Below are positions 27,546 to 36,490 of a stretch of DNA of 64,000 nt, piece after piece. The notes beneath the pieces were generated by a model, which ran no database searches, was not told the origin of the DNA, and saw nothing but the letters and a program-made list of their open reading frames with translations. The first letter of the stretch is position 1. Each line of letters starts with the position of its first letter. Source of the stretch: Paracoccaceae bacterium (GTDB taxonomy: Bacteria > Pseudomonadota > Alphaproteobacteria > Rhodobacterales > Rhodobacteraceae); contig WGNF01000003.1 of assembly GCA_016124615.1 (NCBI GenBank), forward strand, positions 124,001-188,000, given 5' to 3'. Both the position numbers and the translations under genes were made by a program.

Positions 27546-27574
27546 GGCCGGGCCGGGGCTTGCCCCGACCGGCC
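27546..27574 (+). promoter_or_regulatory. Stable hairpin downstream of capsid gene
   Basis: GGCCGGGCCGGGGC and GCCCCGACCGGCC pair with a 2-base loop and one bulge, 12 bases after the g5 stop. No T-run follows, so it is more likely an mRNA-stabilising or attenuating structure than a full terminator. It would let capsid mRNA outlast the rest of the operon transcript. Confidence 0.5.
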
Positions 27575-27679
27575 GGGCGCGTGCCGGATTTGCCCGGTGT
27601 CGTCTAGCAGCTCCCTCCGTCCGAGCGACGCGGGTGGTGCGCGCCCCAACTTGGCGGAGGCTGAATTCGGAGTGTTGCC

Positions 27680-28273
27680 ATGATGCTGATCGAGCAGGCC
27701 CCGGTGCCCCAAGCGGTGCTGCCGGTGGCGGAATTCAAGGACCATCTGCGGCTGGGCAGCGGCTTTGCCGATGACGGCCAGCAGGATGCGCTGGCCGAAA
27801 GCTACCTGCGGGCGGCGCTGGCGGCGATCGAGGGGCGGATCGGCAAGGCGCTGATCGAGCGGGTGTTCTGGCTGGAACTGTCGCAGTGGCGCGAGGCGGG
27901 CGAGCAGCCGCTGCCGCTGGCGCCGGTGCAGGCGGTGGCCTCGGTCACGCTGGTCGATGCGGAAGGCGCCGAGGTGGCGGTGGAGGCGGCGCGCTGGCGG
28001 CTGGTGAAGGATTTGCAGCGGCCGCGGATTGTCTCGGTTGGGGTGCTCTTGCCGCAGGTGCCGCAGGACGGGGCGGTGGAGATCGTGTTCGCGGCGGGGT
28101 TCGGCCCGGCCTGGAGCGATGTTCCGGCCGATCTGCGGCAGGCGGTGCTGCTGCTGGCGGCGCAGTATTACGAGTTGCGCCATGAAAGCGGCGCGGGGGC
28201 GATGCCGTTCGGGGTGATGGCGCTGATCGAGCGGTGGCGGACGGTGCGGGTGCTGGGCGGGGGCGTGGCATGA
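27680..28273 (+). CDS. GTA g6, head-tail adaptor
   Basis: The 197-residue protein matches the gp6-like/adaptor family that sits under the portal. It has helical AEFKDHLRLGSGFADDGQQD and YLRAALAAIEGRIGKALIER segments, a central beta sandwich with AARWRLVKDLQRPRIV, and LRQAVLLLAAQYYELRHE near the end. It overlaps g7 by 4 bases (ATGA). Confidence 0.87.
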   Translation: MMLIEQAPVPQAVLPVAEFKDHLRLGSGFADDGQQDALAESYLRAALAAIEGRIGKALIERVFWLELSQWREAGEQPLPLAPVQAVASVTLVDAEGAEVAVEAARWRLVKDLQRPRIVSVGVLLPQVPQDGAVEIVFAAGFGPAWSDVPADLRQAVLLLAAQYYELRHESGAGAMPFGVMALIERWRTVRVLGGGVA

Positions 28274-28608
28274 GCGCGCCGCGGCTGAACCGGGCGCTGC
28301 TGCTGGAGGCGCTGGCGCGGCAGCCGGACGGGGCGGGCGGCTATGCCGACAGCTGGGCAGCGGTCGGAACGCTGTGGGCGGAACTGCGACCCGGTGTTGG
28401 GCGGGCGGTGGCGGTGGACCCGGTGGCGGGGTCGATCGCGGGCTACCGCATCACCGTCAGGGCGGCGCCAGTGGGGGCGCCGTCGCGGCCGCGGCCGGAT
28501 CAGCGGTTTCGCGAGGGGGTGCGGGTCTTTCGCATCATGGCGGTGGCCGAGGCGGATGCGGAGGGGCGGTTCCTGACCTGCTTCGCGCAGGAGGAGGTGG
28601 CGGCATGA
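28270..28608 (+). CDS. GTA g7, head-tail stopper (closure) protein
   Basis: The 112-residue beta-rich protein matches phage head closure proteins of the HK97 gp10/SPP1 gp16 type, which seal DNA in the head and join the tail. VGTLWAELRPGVGRAVAVDP, YRITVRAAPVGAPSRPRPDQ and FREGVRVFRIMAVAEAD fit this small barrel family. Its ends overlap both neighbours by 4 bases, implying coupled translation. Confidence 0.85.
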   Translation: MSAPRLNRALLLEALARQPDGAGGYADSWAAVGTLWAELRPGVGRAVAVDPVAGSIAGYRITVRAAPVGAPSRPRPDQRFREGVRVFRIMAVAEADAEGRFLTCFAQEEVAA

Positions 28609-29012
28609 GCTATGCGGTGGCGGAGGCGTTGCAGGCGGCGCTCTATGGGCGGCTGCTGGGCGATGAGGCGCTGGGCGCGCTGATCGGCGGGGCCGTCTAC
28701 GACGCGGTGCCGCCGGGGGCGGGCACGGGAACCTTCGTGCTGATCGGGCCGGAGGAGGTGCGCGACGCGTCGGACAAGACCGGCGATGGGGCGGAACACC
28801 GGTTCACCGTCAGCGTGGTGACGGATGCGATGGGGTTCGAGCGCGCCAAGGCGACGGCGGTGGCGGTGTCGGATGCGCTGGTGGGGGCGGATCTGGTGCT
28901 GAACCGGGGGCGGCTGGTGTCGTTGGGGTTCCTGCGGGCGACGGCGAAGCGGGTGTCGAACGGGGCCGGGCGGCGGATCGACCTGGTGTTTCGGGCGCGG
29001 GTCGAAGCCTGA
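28605..29012 (+). CDS. GTA g8, tail terminator (DUF3168)
   Basis: The 135-residue DUF3168 protein caps the tail tube at its head-proximal end. Seen are ALQAALYGRLLGDEALGALI, VYDAVPPGAGTGTFVLIGPE, and a C-terminal strand RRIDLVFRARVEA. Length and position match RcGTA g8. Confidence 0.87.
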   Translation: MSYAVAEALQAALYGRLLGDEALGALIGGAVYDAVPPGAGTGTFVLIGPEEVRDASDKTGDGAEHRFTVSVVTDAMGFERAKATAVAVSDALVGADLVLNRGRLVSLGFLRATAKRVSNGAGRRIDLVFRARVEA

Positions 29013-29075
29013 GGGCGGGATTTGGATGGGCGGCCGCCGTGAGCGGGCGCCAGTGGCAAAAAGCGGAGAGACGTC

Positions 29076-29486
29076 ATGGGTGCCCAGAGCGGCAAGGACC
29101 TTCTGATCAAGCTCGACATGACCGGCGACGGCACATTCGGGACACTGGCGGGGCTGCGCGCGACGCGGCTGACCTTCAACGCCGATACCGTCGATGTCAC
29201 CAGTCTGGAAAGCGGTGGCTGGCGCGAGTTGCTGGCCGGGGCCGGGGTGCGGACGGCCGCGATTTCGGGGTCGGGCGTGTTCAAGGACGACGCGACGGAC
29301 GAGCGGGCGCGGGCGATCTTTTTCGCGGGCGACACGCCGGAGTTTCAGGTCATCATCCCGGCCTTCGGTGTGGTGCAGGGCGCGTTTCAGATCACCTCGG
29401 TCGAATATGCCGGGAACTATGATGGCGAGGCGACCTATTCGCTGTCGCTCGCCTCGGCGGGCGCGCTGACGTTCACGGCGCTCTGA
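29076..29486 (+). CDS. GTA g9, major tail (tube) protein
   Basis: This is the 136-residue tail-tube subunit. It opens GAQSGKDLLIKLDMTGDGTF and contains DTVDVTSLESGGWRELLAG, which is typical of the phage major tail protein family, then AGNYDGEATYSLSLASAG near the end. The start has GCGGAGAG upstream. Its stop shares a base with the g10 ATG. Confidence 0.9.
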   Translation: MGAQSGKDLLIKLDMTGDGTFGTLAGLRATRLTFNADTVDVTSLESGGWRELLAGAGVRTAAISGSGVFKDDATDERARAIFFAGDTPEFQVIIPAFGVVQGAFQITSVEYAGNYDGEATYSLSLASAGALTFTAL

Positions 29487-29806
29487 TGGCGAACCCCTGG
29501 GCGGGCGAGGTCGCACTGCTGCTCGACGGGCGGCGGCATGATTGCAAGCTGACGCTGGGCGCGCTGGCGGAACTGGAGGCGGAGCTGGCGACGGGGACGC
29601 TGATCGAACTGGTCGAGCGGTTCGAGGGGCGGCGGTTTTCGACGCGCGATGTGCTGGCGCTGATCGTGGCTGGCTTGCGCGGTGGTGGCTGGCAGGGAAC
29701 GGCGGCGGATCTGCGCACGGCGGATATTGGCGGTGGGCCGGTCGAGGCGGCGCGGGTGGCGGCGGAACTGCTGGCGCGGGCGTTCACGCTGCCGGGCGGG
29801 CCGTGA
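29486..29806 (+). CDS. GTA g10, tail assembly protein
   Basis: The 106-residue protein belongs to the small 'gene transfer agent' family: AGEVALLLDGRRHDCKLTLG, then LAELEAELATGTLIELVERF and FSTRDVLALIVAGLRGGG. Position before the tape measure, followed by a tiny second gene, parallels the tail-assembly chaperone pair of siphophages. It overlaps g10.1 by 4 bases (GTGA). Confidence 0.82.
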   Translation: MANPWAGEVALLLDGRRHDCKLTLGALAELEAELATGTLIELVERFEGRRFSTRDVLALIVAGLRGGGWQGTAADLRTADIGGGPVEAARVAAELLARAFTLPGGP

Positions 29807-29994
29807 CGGGGTTCGACTGGGCGGCGCTGCTGCGGGCCGGGCTGCGGGGCGCGGGGCTGACGCCCGAGGCGTTCTGGCGGCTGACGCCGGTGGAGCTGAT
29901 GCTGATGCTGGGGGTCGAGGCGGGGGCGGGACCGCTGACGCGGGGGCGGCTGGCGGACCTGGTGGCGGCGTTTCCGGATGAGGGGAAGGGATAG
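29803..29994 (+). CDS. GTA g10.1, tail assembly chaperone
   Basis: The 63-residue protein starts at GTG 29803 inside the end of g10 and matches the rcc01693/TAC-type small chaperone: FDWAALLRAGLRGAGLTPEA, FWRLTPVELMLMLGVEAG. With g10 it likely chaperones the tape measure during tail assembly. Here it is a separate coupled gene rather than a frameshift product. Confidence 0.8.
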   Translation: MTGFDWAALLRAGLRGAGLTPEAFWRLTPVELMLMLGVEAGAGPLTRGRLADLVAAFPDEGKG

Positions 29995-29997
29995 GCG

Positions 29998-30654
29998 ATG
30001 GCAGTGGATACGACGGCCCTGAGCGATCAGGTCGCGGCGCTGGAGGTGACGCTGGGCTCATCGGCGGCGATGGCGGCGGCGTTCGATGGCGAGTTGGCGC
30101 GGATGCGGGACGGGCTGCAGGCGACCGGGCGCGAGGTCACGAGCCTGTCGACCGGGATCGGCACCGGCCTGAGGCGGGCATTCGACGGGCTGGTGTTCGA
30201 CGGCGCCACGCTTTCGGACACGCTGCACACAGTCGCCAAGTCGATGGCCGACACGGTTTATGCGGTGGCGATGAAGCCGGTGCAGAACGCGGTGGGCAGT
30301 TTCATCGCCAACGGGTTGCAGTCTGCGGTGGCGGGGGCGCTGCCCTTTGCCAGGGGCGGTGCGTTCTCGGCGGGGCGGGTGATGCCGTTTGCGACCGGCG
30401 GCGTGGTCAGCTCGCCGACGACGTTTCCGATGAAGGGCGCGACCGGGCTGATGGGCGAGGCGGGGCCGGAGGCGATCCTGCCGCTGACCCGCGGCCCGGA
30501 CGGGCGGCTGGGCGTGCAAAGCGCGGGCGGCGGGCCTGCGGTGAACGTGGTGATGAACATCACGACGCCGGATGTGGCGGGGTTCCAGCGCAGCCAAGGC
30601 CAGATCGCGGCGCAGTTGGGCCGGATGCTGAGCCAGGGCCAGCGGAACGGATAG
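29998..30654 (+). CDS. GTA g11, short tail tape measure protein
   Basis: At 218 residues this is far shorter than phage tape measures, as in RcGTA, and predicts a short tail. The N-terminal helical part (LSDQVAALEVTLGSSAAMAA) leads to a hydrophobic middle (VYAVAMKPVQNAVGSFIANG). The C-terminus shows the glycine-rich FARGGAFSAGRVMPFATGGV and GLMGEAGPEAILPLTRGPDG tract typical of lambda-like tape measures. Confidence 0.85.
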   Translation: MAVDTTALSDQVAALEVTLGSSAAMAAAFDGELARMRDGLQATGREVTSLSTGIGTGLRRAFDGLVFDGATLSDTLHTVAKSMADTVYAVAMKPVQNAVGSFIANGLQSAVAGALPFARGGAFSAGRVMPFATGGVVSSPTTFPMKGATGLMGEAGPEAILPLTRGPDGRLGVQSAGGGPAVNVVMNITTPDVAGFQRSQGQIAAQLGRMLSQGQRNG

Positions 30655-30663
30655 GGGGCGGCG

Positions 30664-31296
30664 ATGGGATTTCACGAGGTGCGGTTTCCGGCCAGTCTTG
30701 GCTTTGGTTCGACCGGCGGGCCGCAAAGGCGCACGGATATCGTGACGCTAGCGAACGGGTTCGAGGAACGCAACACGCCCTGGGCGCAGTCGCTGCATCA
30801 CTACGATGCGGGGCTGGGCTTGCGGTCGCTGGACGATGTGCAGGCGCTGATCGCGTTTTTCGAGGCGCGCGGCGGGCAGCTTTACGGGTTTCGCTGGAAA
30901 GACTGGGCGGACTGGAAGTCCTGCCTGCCCTCGGCCGATCCGGCGCCGACCGATCAGGTGATCGGGACGGGCGACGGGGTGACGCGGGTGTTCGCGCTGG
31001 CGAAGACCTACCTTTCGGGCGCGCAGAGCTACACGCGGATGATCAGCAAGCCGGTGGCGGGTTCGGTGCTGGCGGCGGTGCAGGGCGTGCCGTTGCGCGA
31101 GACGATCGGGTTCACGGTGGACGTGGCGACCGGGCTGGTGACGTTCACCGATGCGCCGGATGTGGGGGTGACGGTGACGGCCGGGTTCGCCTTTGACGTG
31201 CCGGTGCGGTTCGATACCGACCGGATCTCGATCTCGGTTTCCAGTTTTCAGGCCGGGCATGTGCCCAGCGTGCCGGTGGTGGAGGTGCGGCTGTGA
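30664..31296 (+). CDS. GTA g12, distal tail protein (DUF2460)
   Basis: The 210-residue DUF2460 protein matches RcGTA g12, the distal tail ring that links tube and hub. Marks are FHEVRFPASLGFGSTGGPQR at the start, FEARGGQLYGFRWKDWADWK near residue 70 and FRFDTDRISIS-like PVRFDTDRISISVSSFQAGH near the end. It overlaps g13 by 4 bases (GTGA). Confidence 0.88.
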   Translation: MGFHEVRFPASLGFGSTGGPQRRTDIVTLANGFEERNTPWAQSLHHYDAGLGLRSLDDVQALIAFFEARGGQLYGFRWKDWADWKSCLPSADPAPTDQVIGTGDGVTRVFALAKTYLSGAQSYTRMISKPVAGSVLAAVQGVPLRETIGFTVDVATGLVTFTDAPDVGVTVTAGFAFDVPVRFDTDRISISVSSFQAGHVPSVPVVEVRL

Positions 31297-32174
31297 GCGC
31301 GGCGGACCTTTACGCGCATCTGGGCACCGGGGCCACGACCGTGGCGCGGGCCTGGGCGGTGGTGCGGGCTGACGGGCGGGTGTTCGGCTTTACCGACCAC
31401 GACCGCGATCTGAGCTTTGAGGGGGCGCTGTTCAAGGCAAGCTCCGGCATGACGGCCTCGGCCTTGTTGCAGACGACCGGGCTCGGGATCGATAATGCGG
31501 AGGCGGTGGGGGCGCTGTCGGATGCGTCGGTGACCGAGGCCGACATTCTGGCCGGGCGGTTCGATGGCGCCTCGGTCCGGGTCTGGCAGGTGAACTGGGC
31601 CGATGTCGGCGCGCGGGTGTTGCAGTTCAACGGCACGCTGGGGCAGATCACGCGCGGGGCGGGGGCCTTTCATGCCGAGTTGCGCGGGCTGACCGAGCAG
31701 ATCAACAGCGCGCAGGGGCGGGTGTACCAGACCAACTGCGGCGCGGTGCTGGGCGACGGGCGCTGCAGGTTCGACCTGACGCAGCCGGGGTATTTCGCCG
31801 AGATGGCGGTGGTGCGGGTCGAGGCGGCGCGGGTGTTCGGCTTCACCGGCTTTGCCGGGTTTGACGACCGCTGGTTCGAGCGCGGGCGGCTGGTGGTGCT
31901 GAGCGGGGCGGCGGCGGGACTGGCGGGCGTGGTGAAGAACGACCGGCTGAGCGACGCGGGCCGGGCGGTGGAGCTGTGGCAGGCGCTTGGTGCGGCGGTG
32001 GCGCCGGGTGACCTGGTGCGGATCGAGGCGGGCTGCGACCGGCTGGCGGCGAGCTGCCGGTTGAAGTTTCACAACCTGCTGAACTTTCGCGGCTTTCCCG
32101 ACATTCCCGGGGAGGATTGGCTGACCAGCTATCCGACCTCGGCCGGGGTGAACGATGGCGGGAGCCTGCCGTGA
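31293..32174 (+). CDS. GTA g13, tail hub protein (DUF2163) with four cysteines
   Basis: The 293-residue DUF2163/BR0599 protein starts at GTG 31293. Four cysteines, C149, C158, C248 and C255 (NCGAVLGDGRC and GCDRLAASC), are placed as expected for the iron-sulfur cluster reported in the RcGTA hub structure. The N-terminal half is beta-rich (FGFTDHDRDLSFEGALFKAS) and the end NLLNFRGFPDIPGEDWL is strongly conserved. It overlaps g14 by 4 bases. Confidence 0.88.
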   Translation: MSAADLYAHLGTGATTVARAWAVVRADGRVFGFTDHDRDLSFEGALFKASSGMTASALLQTTGLGIDNAEAVGALSDASVTEADILAGRFDGASVRVWQVNWADVGARVLQFNGTLGQITRGAGAFHAELRGLTEQINSAQGRVYQTNCGAVLGDGRCRFDLTQPGYFAEMAVVRVEAARVFGFTGFAGFDDRWFERGRLVVLSGAAAGLAGVVKNDRLSDAGRAVELWQALGAAVAPGDLVRIEAGCDRLAASCRLKFHNLLNFRGFPDIPGEDWLTSYPTSAGVNDGGSLP

Positions 32175-32593
32175 CCCCGGTTGTCGCGGTCGCGCGGGGC
32201 TGGATCGGCACGCCCTACCGGCATCAGGGCAGCGTGAAGGGGGCCGGGGCGGATTGCCTGGGCCTGCTGCGCGGCGTCTGGCGCGAGGTTTACGGGGCCG
32301 AGCCGGAGGCGGTGCCGCCCTACACGGCCGACTGGGCCGAGCCCGGCGGGCAAGAGGTGCTGTGGGCGGCGGCGCGGCGCTGGCTGGTCGAGAAGCCCCT
32401 GGGCGCGGTGGCGCCGGGGGATGTGTTGCTGTTCCGGATGCGTGCGGGCGGGATCGCCAAGCATCTGGGCATCGCGGGGGCGGTCGGGGCGGGGGCGACC
32501 TTCATCCATGCCTATTCGGGGCATCGGGTGCTGGAAAGCCCGCTGACCGCCCCCTGGGCGCGCCGGATCGTGGCGCGGTTTGAATTTCCGTAA
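32171..32593 (+). CDS. GTA g14, NlpC/P60 cell-wall peptidase
   Basis: The 140-residue enzyme should cut peptidoglycan peptides of the recipient so that DNA can enter. Catalytic residues are C29 in GADCLGLLRG, H98 in KHLGIAG and H113 in FIHAYSGHRV. It starts at GTG 32171 and is translationally coupled to g13. No signal peptide is present, which fits a particle component. Confidence 0.9.
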   Translation: MTPVVAVARGWIGTPYRHQGSVKGAGADCLGLLRGVWREVYGAEPEAVPPYTADWAEPGGQEVLWAAARRWLVEKPLGAVAPGDVLLFRMRAGGIAKHLGIAGAVGAGATFIHAYSGHRVLESPLTAPWARRIVARFEFP

Positions 32594-32605
32594 GGAGGAA
32601 GCCCT

Positions 32606-35600
32606 ATGGCGACGATAGTGCTGTCGGCCGTCGGTGCGGCGGTCGGTTCGGGGTTTGGCGGCACGCTGCTGGGGCTGTCGGGCGCGGTGATCGGGCGCGC
32701 GGTGGGCGCCACGGTGGGGCGGGCGATCGACCAGCGGCTGCTGGGCGCGGGATCGCAAGCGGTGGAAACCGGGCGGGTGCAGCGGTTTTCGCTGACCGGA
32801 GCCAGCGAGGGCGCGCCGGTGGCCCGCGTCTGGGGGCGGGTCAGGATCGGCGGGCAGGTGATCTGGGCGACGCGGTTTCTGGAGCATTCCAGCACCTCGG
32901 GCGGCGGCAAGGGCGCGCCGCGGCAGCCGAAGGTAACGAGCTATTCCTATACGGTGAGCGTCGCGATTGCGCTGTGCGAGGGCGAGATCACGCGGGTCGG
33001 GCGGATCTGGGCCGATGGCGCCGAGATCGCGCGCGATACGCTGAACCTGCGGGTCTACGCGGGGTCGGAGGATCAGCAGCCGGACCCGAAGATCGAGGCG
33101 GTCGAGGGGGCGGGGATGGCGCCGGCCTATCGCGGCGTGGCCTATGTGGTGATCGAGGATCTGGCGCTGGGCCCGTTCGGCAACCGGGTGCCGCAATTCA
33201 CGTTCGAGGTGATGCGGCCTGCGGTGGCTGAGGGGTTGCCCGATCTGGTGACCGGGGTGAAGGGTGTCGCGATGATGCCGGGCACCGGGGAATATGCGCT
33301 GGCGACGACGCCGGTGCATTATTCGGCGGGGCCGGGGGTGAATACCTCGGTGAACGTCAATTCACCTTCGGGCAAGACGGATTTCGCGACCTCGCTGGAG
33401 GTGCTGGGGGAGGAGTTGCCGGGGTGCCGGTCAGTCTCGCTGGTGGTGTCGTGGTTTGGGGGCGATTTGCGCTGCAGCTCGTGCGTGGTGCAGCCGAAGG
33501 TGGAGCAGGCGGCGGCCGAGGGCGTCGGCATGGTCTGGCGCGCGGGCGGGATCGGGCGGGCGGCGGCGCAGGTGGTGCCGCAGGTTGACGGGCGGCCGGT
33601 TTATGGCGGCACGCCTGCGGATGGGTCGGTGATCGAGGCGATCGCGGCGATCCGGGCGGCGGGGCAGGAGGTGATGGTCTATCCCTTCGTGCTGATGGAT
33701 CAGCTGGCGGGGAATGCGCTGGTCGACCCGTATACCGGTATGGCGGAGCAGATGGCGCTGCCCTGGCGGGGGCGGATCACGCTGTCGCTGGCGCCGGGGG
33801 TGGCAGGCTCGCCGGATCGGACGGCGGCGGCCGAGGCCGAGGTGGCGATGTTCTTTGGCGCGGCGCAGGCGTCGGATTTCTCCGTTTCGGGTGGCGTGGT
33901 CAGCTACACTGGCCCTGAGGAGTGGAGCTATCGCCGCTTCATCCTGCATTACGCGCATCTGGCGGCGCTGGCGGGGGGCGTCGATGCGTTCTGCGTCGGG
34001 TCGGAGTTGCGCGGGCTGACGCAGGCGCGGGGCGCGGGGGATGCGTTCCCGGCGGTGGCGCAGCTCAGGGCGCTGGCGGCGGACGTGCGCGGCATCCTCG
34101 GGCCCGATGTGAAGATCAGCTATGCGGCGGACTGGTCGGAATATGGTGCGTATCAGAGCCCGGAGGGGGGCTTATGGTTTCCGCTCGATCCGTTCTGGGC
34201 GGATGAGGCGGTCGATTTCGTGGGCGTCGACAATTATCTGCCGCTGTCGGACTGGCGCGACGGCGACCGGCAGGCGGATGCGGATTGGGGGTCGATCTAC
34301 AACCTCGACTACCTGATGGCCAATGTGCAGGGCGGCAAGGATTACGACTGGTTCTATGCCTCGCCCGAGGCGGAGACGATCCAGTTGCGGTCTGCCATCG
34401 AGGACGGCGCCTATGGCGAGCCCTGGGTGTTTCGCGCCAAGGATTTCGCGAACTGGTGGGGGCAGGCGCATTACCAGCGCCCCGGTGGCGTGCGGGATGA
34501 TGTGCCGACGGCCTGGGTGCCGCAGGGCAAGCCGATCCGGTTCACCGAGATGGGGTGCCCGGCAATCGACAAGGGGACCAATGAGCCGAACAAGTTCGTC
34601 GATCCGAAGTCGTCGGAGTCTTCGGTGCCGCGGTTCTCGCGCGGGACGCGGGACGATCTGATCCAGTTGCAGTATCTGCGGGCGATGATCGGCTATTGGG
34701 GCGATGCGGGGCACAACCTGGTTTCGGCGGTGTATGGCGGGGCGATGGTGGATATGGACCATGCCCATGTCTGGGCCTGGGACGCGCGGCCGTTTCCGTA
34801 TTTTCCGAACGATGCCGATCTGTGGGCGGACGGCGCGAATTACGCGACCGGGCACTGGATCACCGGGCGCACCTCGGGGCAGCCGCTGTCGAACGTGGTG
34901 GCCGAGATTTGCGCGGCGTCGGGGGTGACGGCGGTCGATGTGAGCGCGCTTTACGGCTATGTGCGCGGCTATGCGCTGGCCGAGACCGGGACGGCGCGGA
35001 GCGCGTTGCAGCCGTTGATGCTGGGCTATGCGTTCGATGCGGCGGAGCGGGACGGGGCGCTGGGCTTTCCATCACGCGGGGCGGCGCCGGTGGCCGCGCT
35101 GGCGCAGGAGCGGTGCGTGGACGGTGGCGCATCGGGCACGGTGGAGGCGGCGCGGGCGGCGCTGGGCGAAATGGCGGCGCGGGTGCGGCTGAGTTTCGTC
35201 GAGGCCGAGGGCGATTATCAGGTTCGGGCGGCCGAGGCGGCCTTTCCCGATGCGGCGGAGCGGTCGGTGGCGCAAAGCGATCTGCCGCTGGTGCTGACGC
35301 AGGCCGAGGGGCGGGCGACCACCGAACGCTGGCTGGCCGAGGCGCGGGTGGCGCGGGATACGGTGAAGTTTGCGCTGCCGCCGTCGCAGATGGCGCTGGG
35401 CGCGGGCGATGTGGTGACGCTGGACGGGGCGCAGTATCGCATCGACCGGGTCGAGGATGCGGGCGCGCGGGCGATCGAGGCGGTGCGGGTGGAGGCGCAG
35501 GTTTACACCCCCAGTGATGCGGTGGCCGGGGCGGTGGTGCCGCGCGCCTTCACGGCGCCGGTGCCGGTGTTTCCGCTGTTCCTCGACCTGCCGCTGTTGA

Positions 35601-36490
35601 CCGGGGAGGAGGTGCCGCAGGCGCCGCATCTGGCGGTGACGGCGACGCCCTGGCCGGGGTCGGTGGCCTGCTATGCGGCGAACGCGGATGCGGGCTATGG
35701 GCTGAACCTGCTGCTGGACACGCCCGCCGTGGTGGGGGTGACGCAGGGGCCGCTGGCGCGGGCGGTGCCGGGGCTGTGGGACCGGGGCGCTGCGCTGCGG
35801 GTCACGGTCTATGGCGGGGCGCTGGCCTCGGCGGCGGAAGCGGAGGTGCTGAACGGCGCCAATCTGGCGGCGATCGGCGATGGGTCGTCGGACAACTGGG
35901 AGGTGTTCCAGTTCGCCCAGGCGGTGCTGGTGGCGCCGGGGGTCTACGATCTGACGCAGCGGTTGCGCGGGCAGGCGGGGACGGATGCGGTGATGCCCGA
36001 GGTCTGGCCGGCGGGGAGCTATCTGGTGCTGCTCGGCGCGGCGGTGCCGCAGATCGACCTTGCGGCCTCGTTGCGCGGGATCGCGCAGCACTACCGGATC
36101 GGGCCCGCGGCGCGGGGGTATGACGATCCGTCCTACGTGCATCTGGTCGAGGCATTCGCGGGCATCGGCCTCAGGCCCTATTCGCCCTGCCATCTGGTGG
36201 CCAGCGGGTCGGGCGATCTGGCGGTGCGCTGGGTGCGGCGGACGCGGATCGACGGCGACAGCTGGGCCGGGCTGGAGGTGCCGCTGGGCGAGGCCACGGA
36301 AAGCTATCTGGTGCGGGTGCTGACCGGCGCGGGCATCGTGCGCGAGGAGGTGGTGGGCGCGCCGGGCTGGACCTACCCGGCCGCGAGCCGCGCGGCGGAC
36401 GGGGTGAGTGGGGATTATCGCATCGCGGTGGCGCAACTGTCGGACCGGTTCGGAGCCGGACCCTTTACGGAGATCATGATACATGGCTGA
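32606..36490 (+). CDS. GTA g15, baseplate megatron / host-interaction protein
   Basis: The 1294-residue protein forms the tip of the tail. The first 40 residues are glycine-rich and hydrophobic (AAVGSGFGGTLLGLSGAVIG), like the iris/penetration segment of RcGTA. Residues about 430-740 form the GTA TIM-barrel (glycoside-hydrolase-like) domain with VDFVGVDNYLPLSDW, DYDWFYASPEAETIQLRSAI and PIRFTEMGCPAIDKG, followed by a phage tail domain (about 790-960) and beta-rich C-terminal domains to ADRFGAGPF-like DRFGAGPFTEIMIHG. AAGGAGG precedes the ATG. Its end overlaps the DUF2793 gene by 8 bases, evidence of one transcript. Confidence 0.93.
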   Translation: MATIVLSAVGAAVGSGFGGTLLGLSGAVIGRAVGATVGRAIDQRLLGAGSQAVETGRVQRFSLTGASEGAPVARVWGRVRIGGQVIWATRFLEHSSTSGGGKGAPRQPKVTSYSYTVSVAIALCEGEITRVGRIWADGAEIARDTLNLRVYAGSEDQQPDPKIEAVEGAGMAPAYRGVAYVVIEDLALGPFGNRVPQFTFEVMRPAVAEGLPDLVTGVKGVAMMPGTGEYALATTPVHYSAGPGVNTSVNVNSPSGKTDFATSLEVLGEELPGCRSVSLVVSWFGGDLRCSSCVVQPKVEQAAAEGVGMVWRAGGIGRAAAQVVPQVDGRPVYGGTPADGSVIEAIAAIRAAGQEVMVYPFVLMDQLAGNALVDPYTGMAEQMALPWRGRITLSLAPGVAGSPDRTAAAEAEVAMFFGAAQASDFSVSGGVVSYTGPEEWSYRRFILHYAHLAALAGGVDAFCVGSELRGLTQARGAGDAFPAVAQLRALAADVRGILGPDVKISYAADWSEYGAYQSPEGGLWFPLDPFWADEAVDFVGVDNYLPLSDWRDGDRQADADWGSIYNLDYLMANVQGGKDYDWFYASPEAETIQLRSAIEDGAYGEPWVFRAKDFANWWGQAHYQRPGGVRDDVPTAWVPQGKPIRFTEMGCPAIDKGTNEPNKFVDPKSSESSVPRFSRGTRDDLIQLQYLRAMIGYWGDAGHNLVSAVYGGAMVDMDHAHVWAWDARPFPYFPNDADLWADGANYATGHWITGRTSGQPLSNVVAEICAASGVTAVDVSALYGYVRGYALAETGTARSALQPLMLGYAFDAAERDGALGFPSRGAAPVAALAQERCVDGGASGTVEAARAALGEMAARVRLSFVEAEGDYQVRAAEAAFPDAAERSVAQSDLPLVLTQAEGRATTERWLAEARVARDTVKFALPPSQMALGAGDVVTLDGAQYRIDRVEDAGARAIEAVRVEAQVYTPSDAVAGAVVPRAFTAPVPVFPLFLDLPLLTGEEVPQAPHLAVTATPWPGSVACYAANADAGYGLNLLLDTPAVVGVTQGPLARAVPGLWDRGAALRVTVYGGALASAAEAEVLNGANLAAIGDGSSDNWEVFQFAQAVLVAPGVYDLTQRLRGQAGTDAVMPEVWPAGSYLVLLGAAVPQIDLAASLRGIAQHYRIGPAARGYDDPSYVHLVEAFAGIGLRPYSPCHLVASGSGDLAVRWVRRTRIDGDSWAGLEVPLGEATESYLVRVLTGAGIVREEVVGAPGWTYPAASRAADGVSGDYRIAVAQLSDRFGAGPFTEIMIHG

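Noticed and set aside
27546-27574. Rho-independent terminator after the capsid gene
   Set aside because: A strong stem is present but no T-run follows, and the operon continues for ten kilobases with coupled genes.
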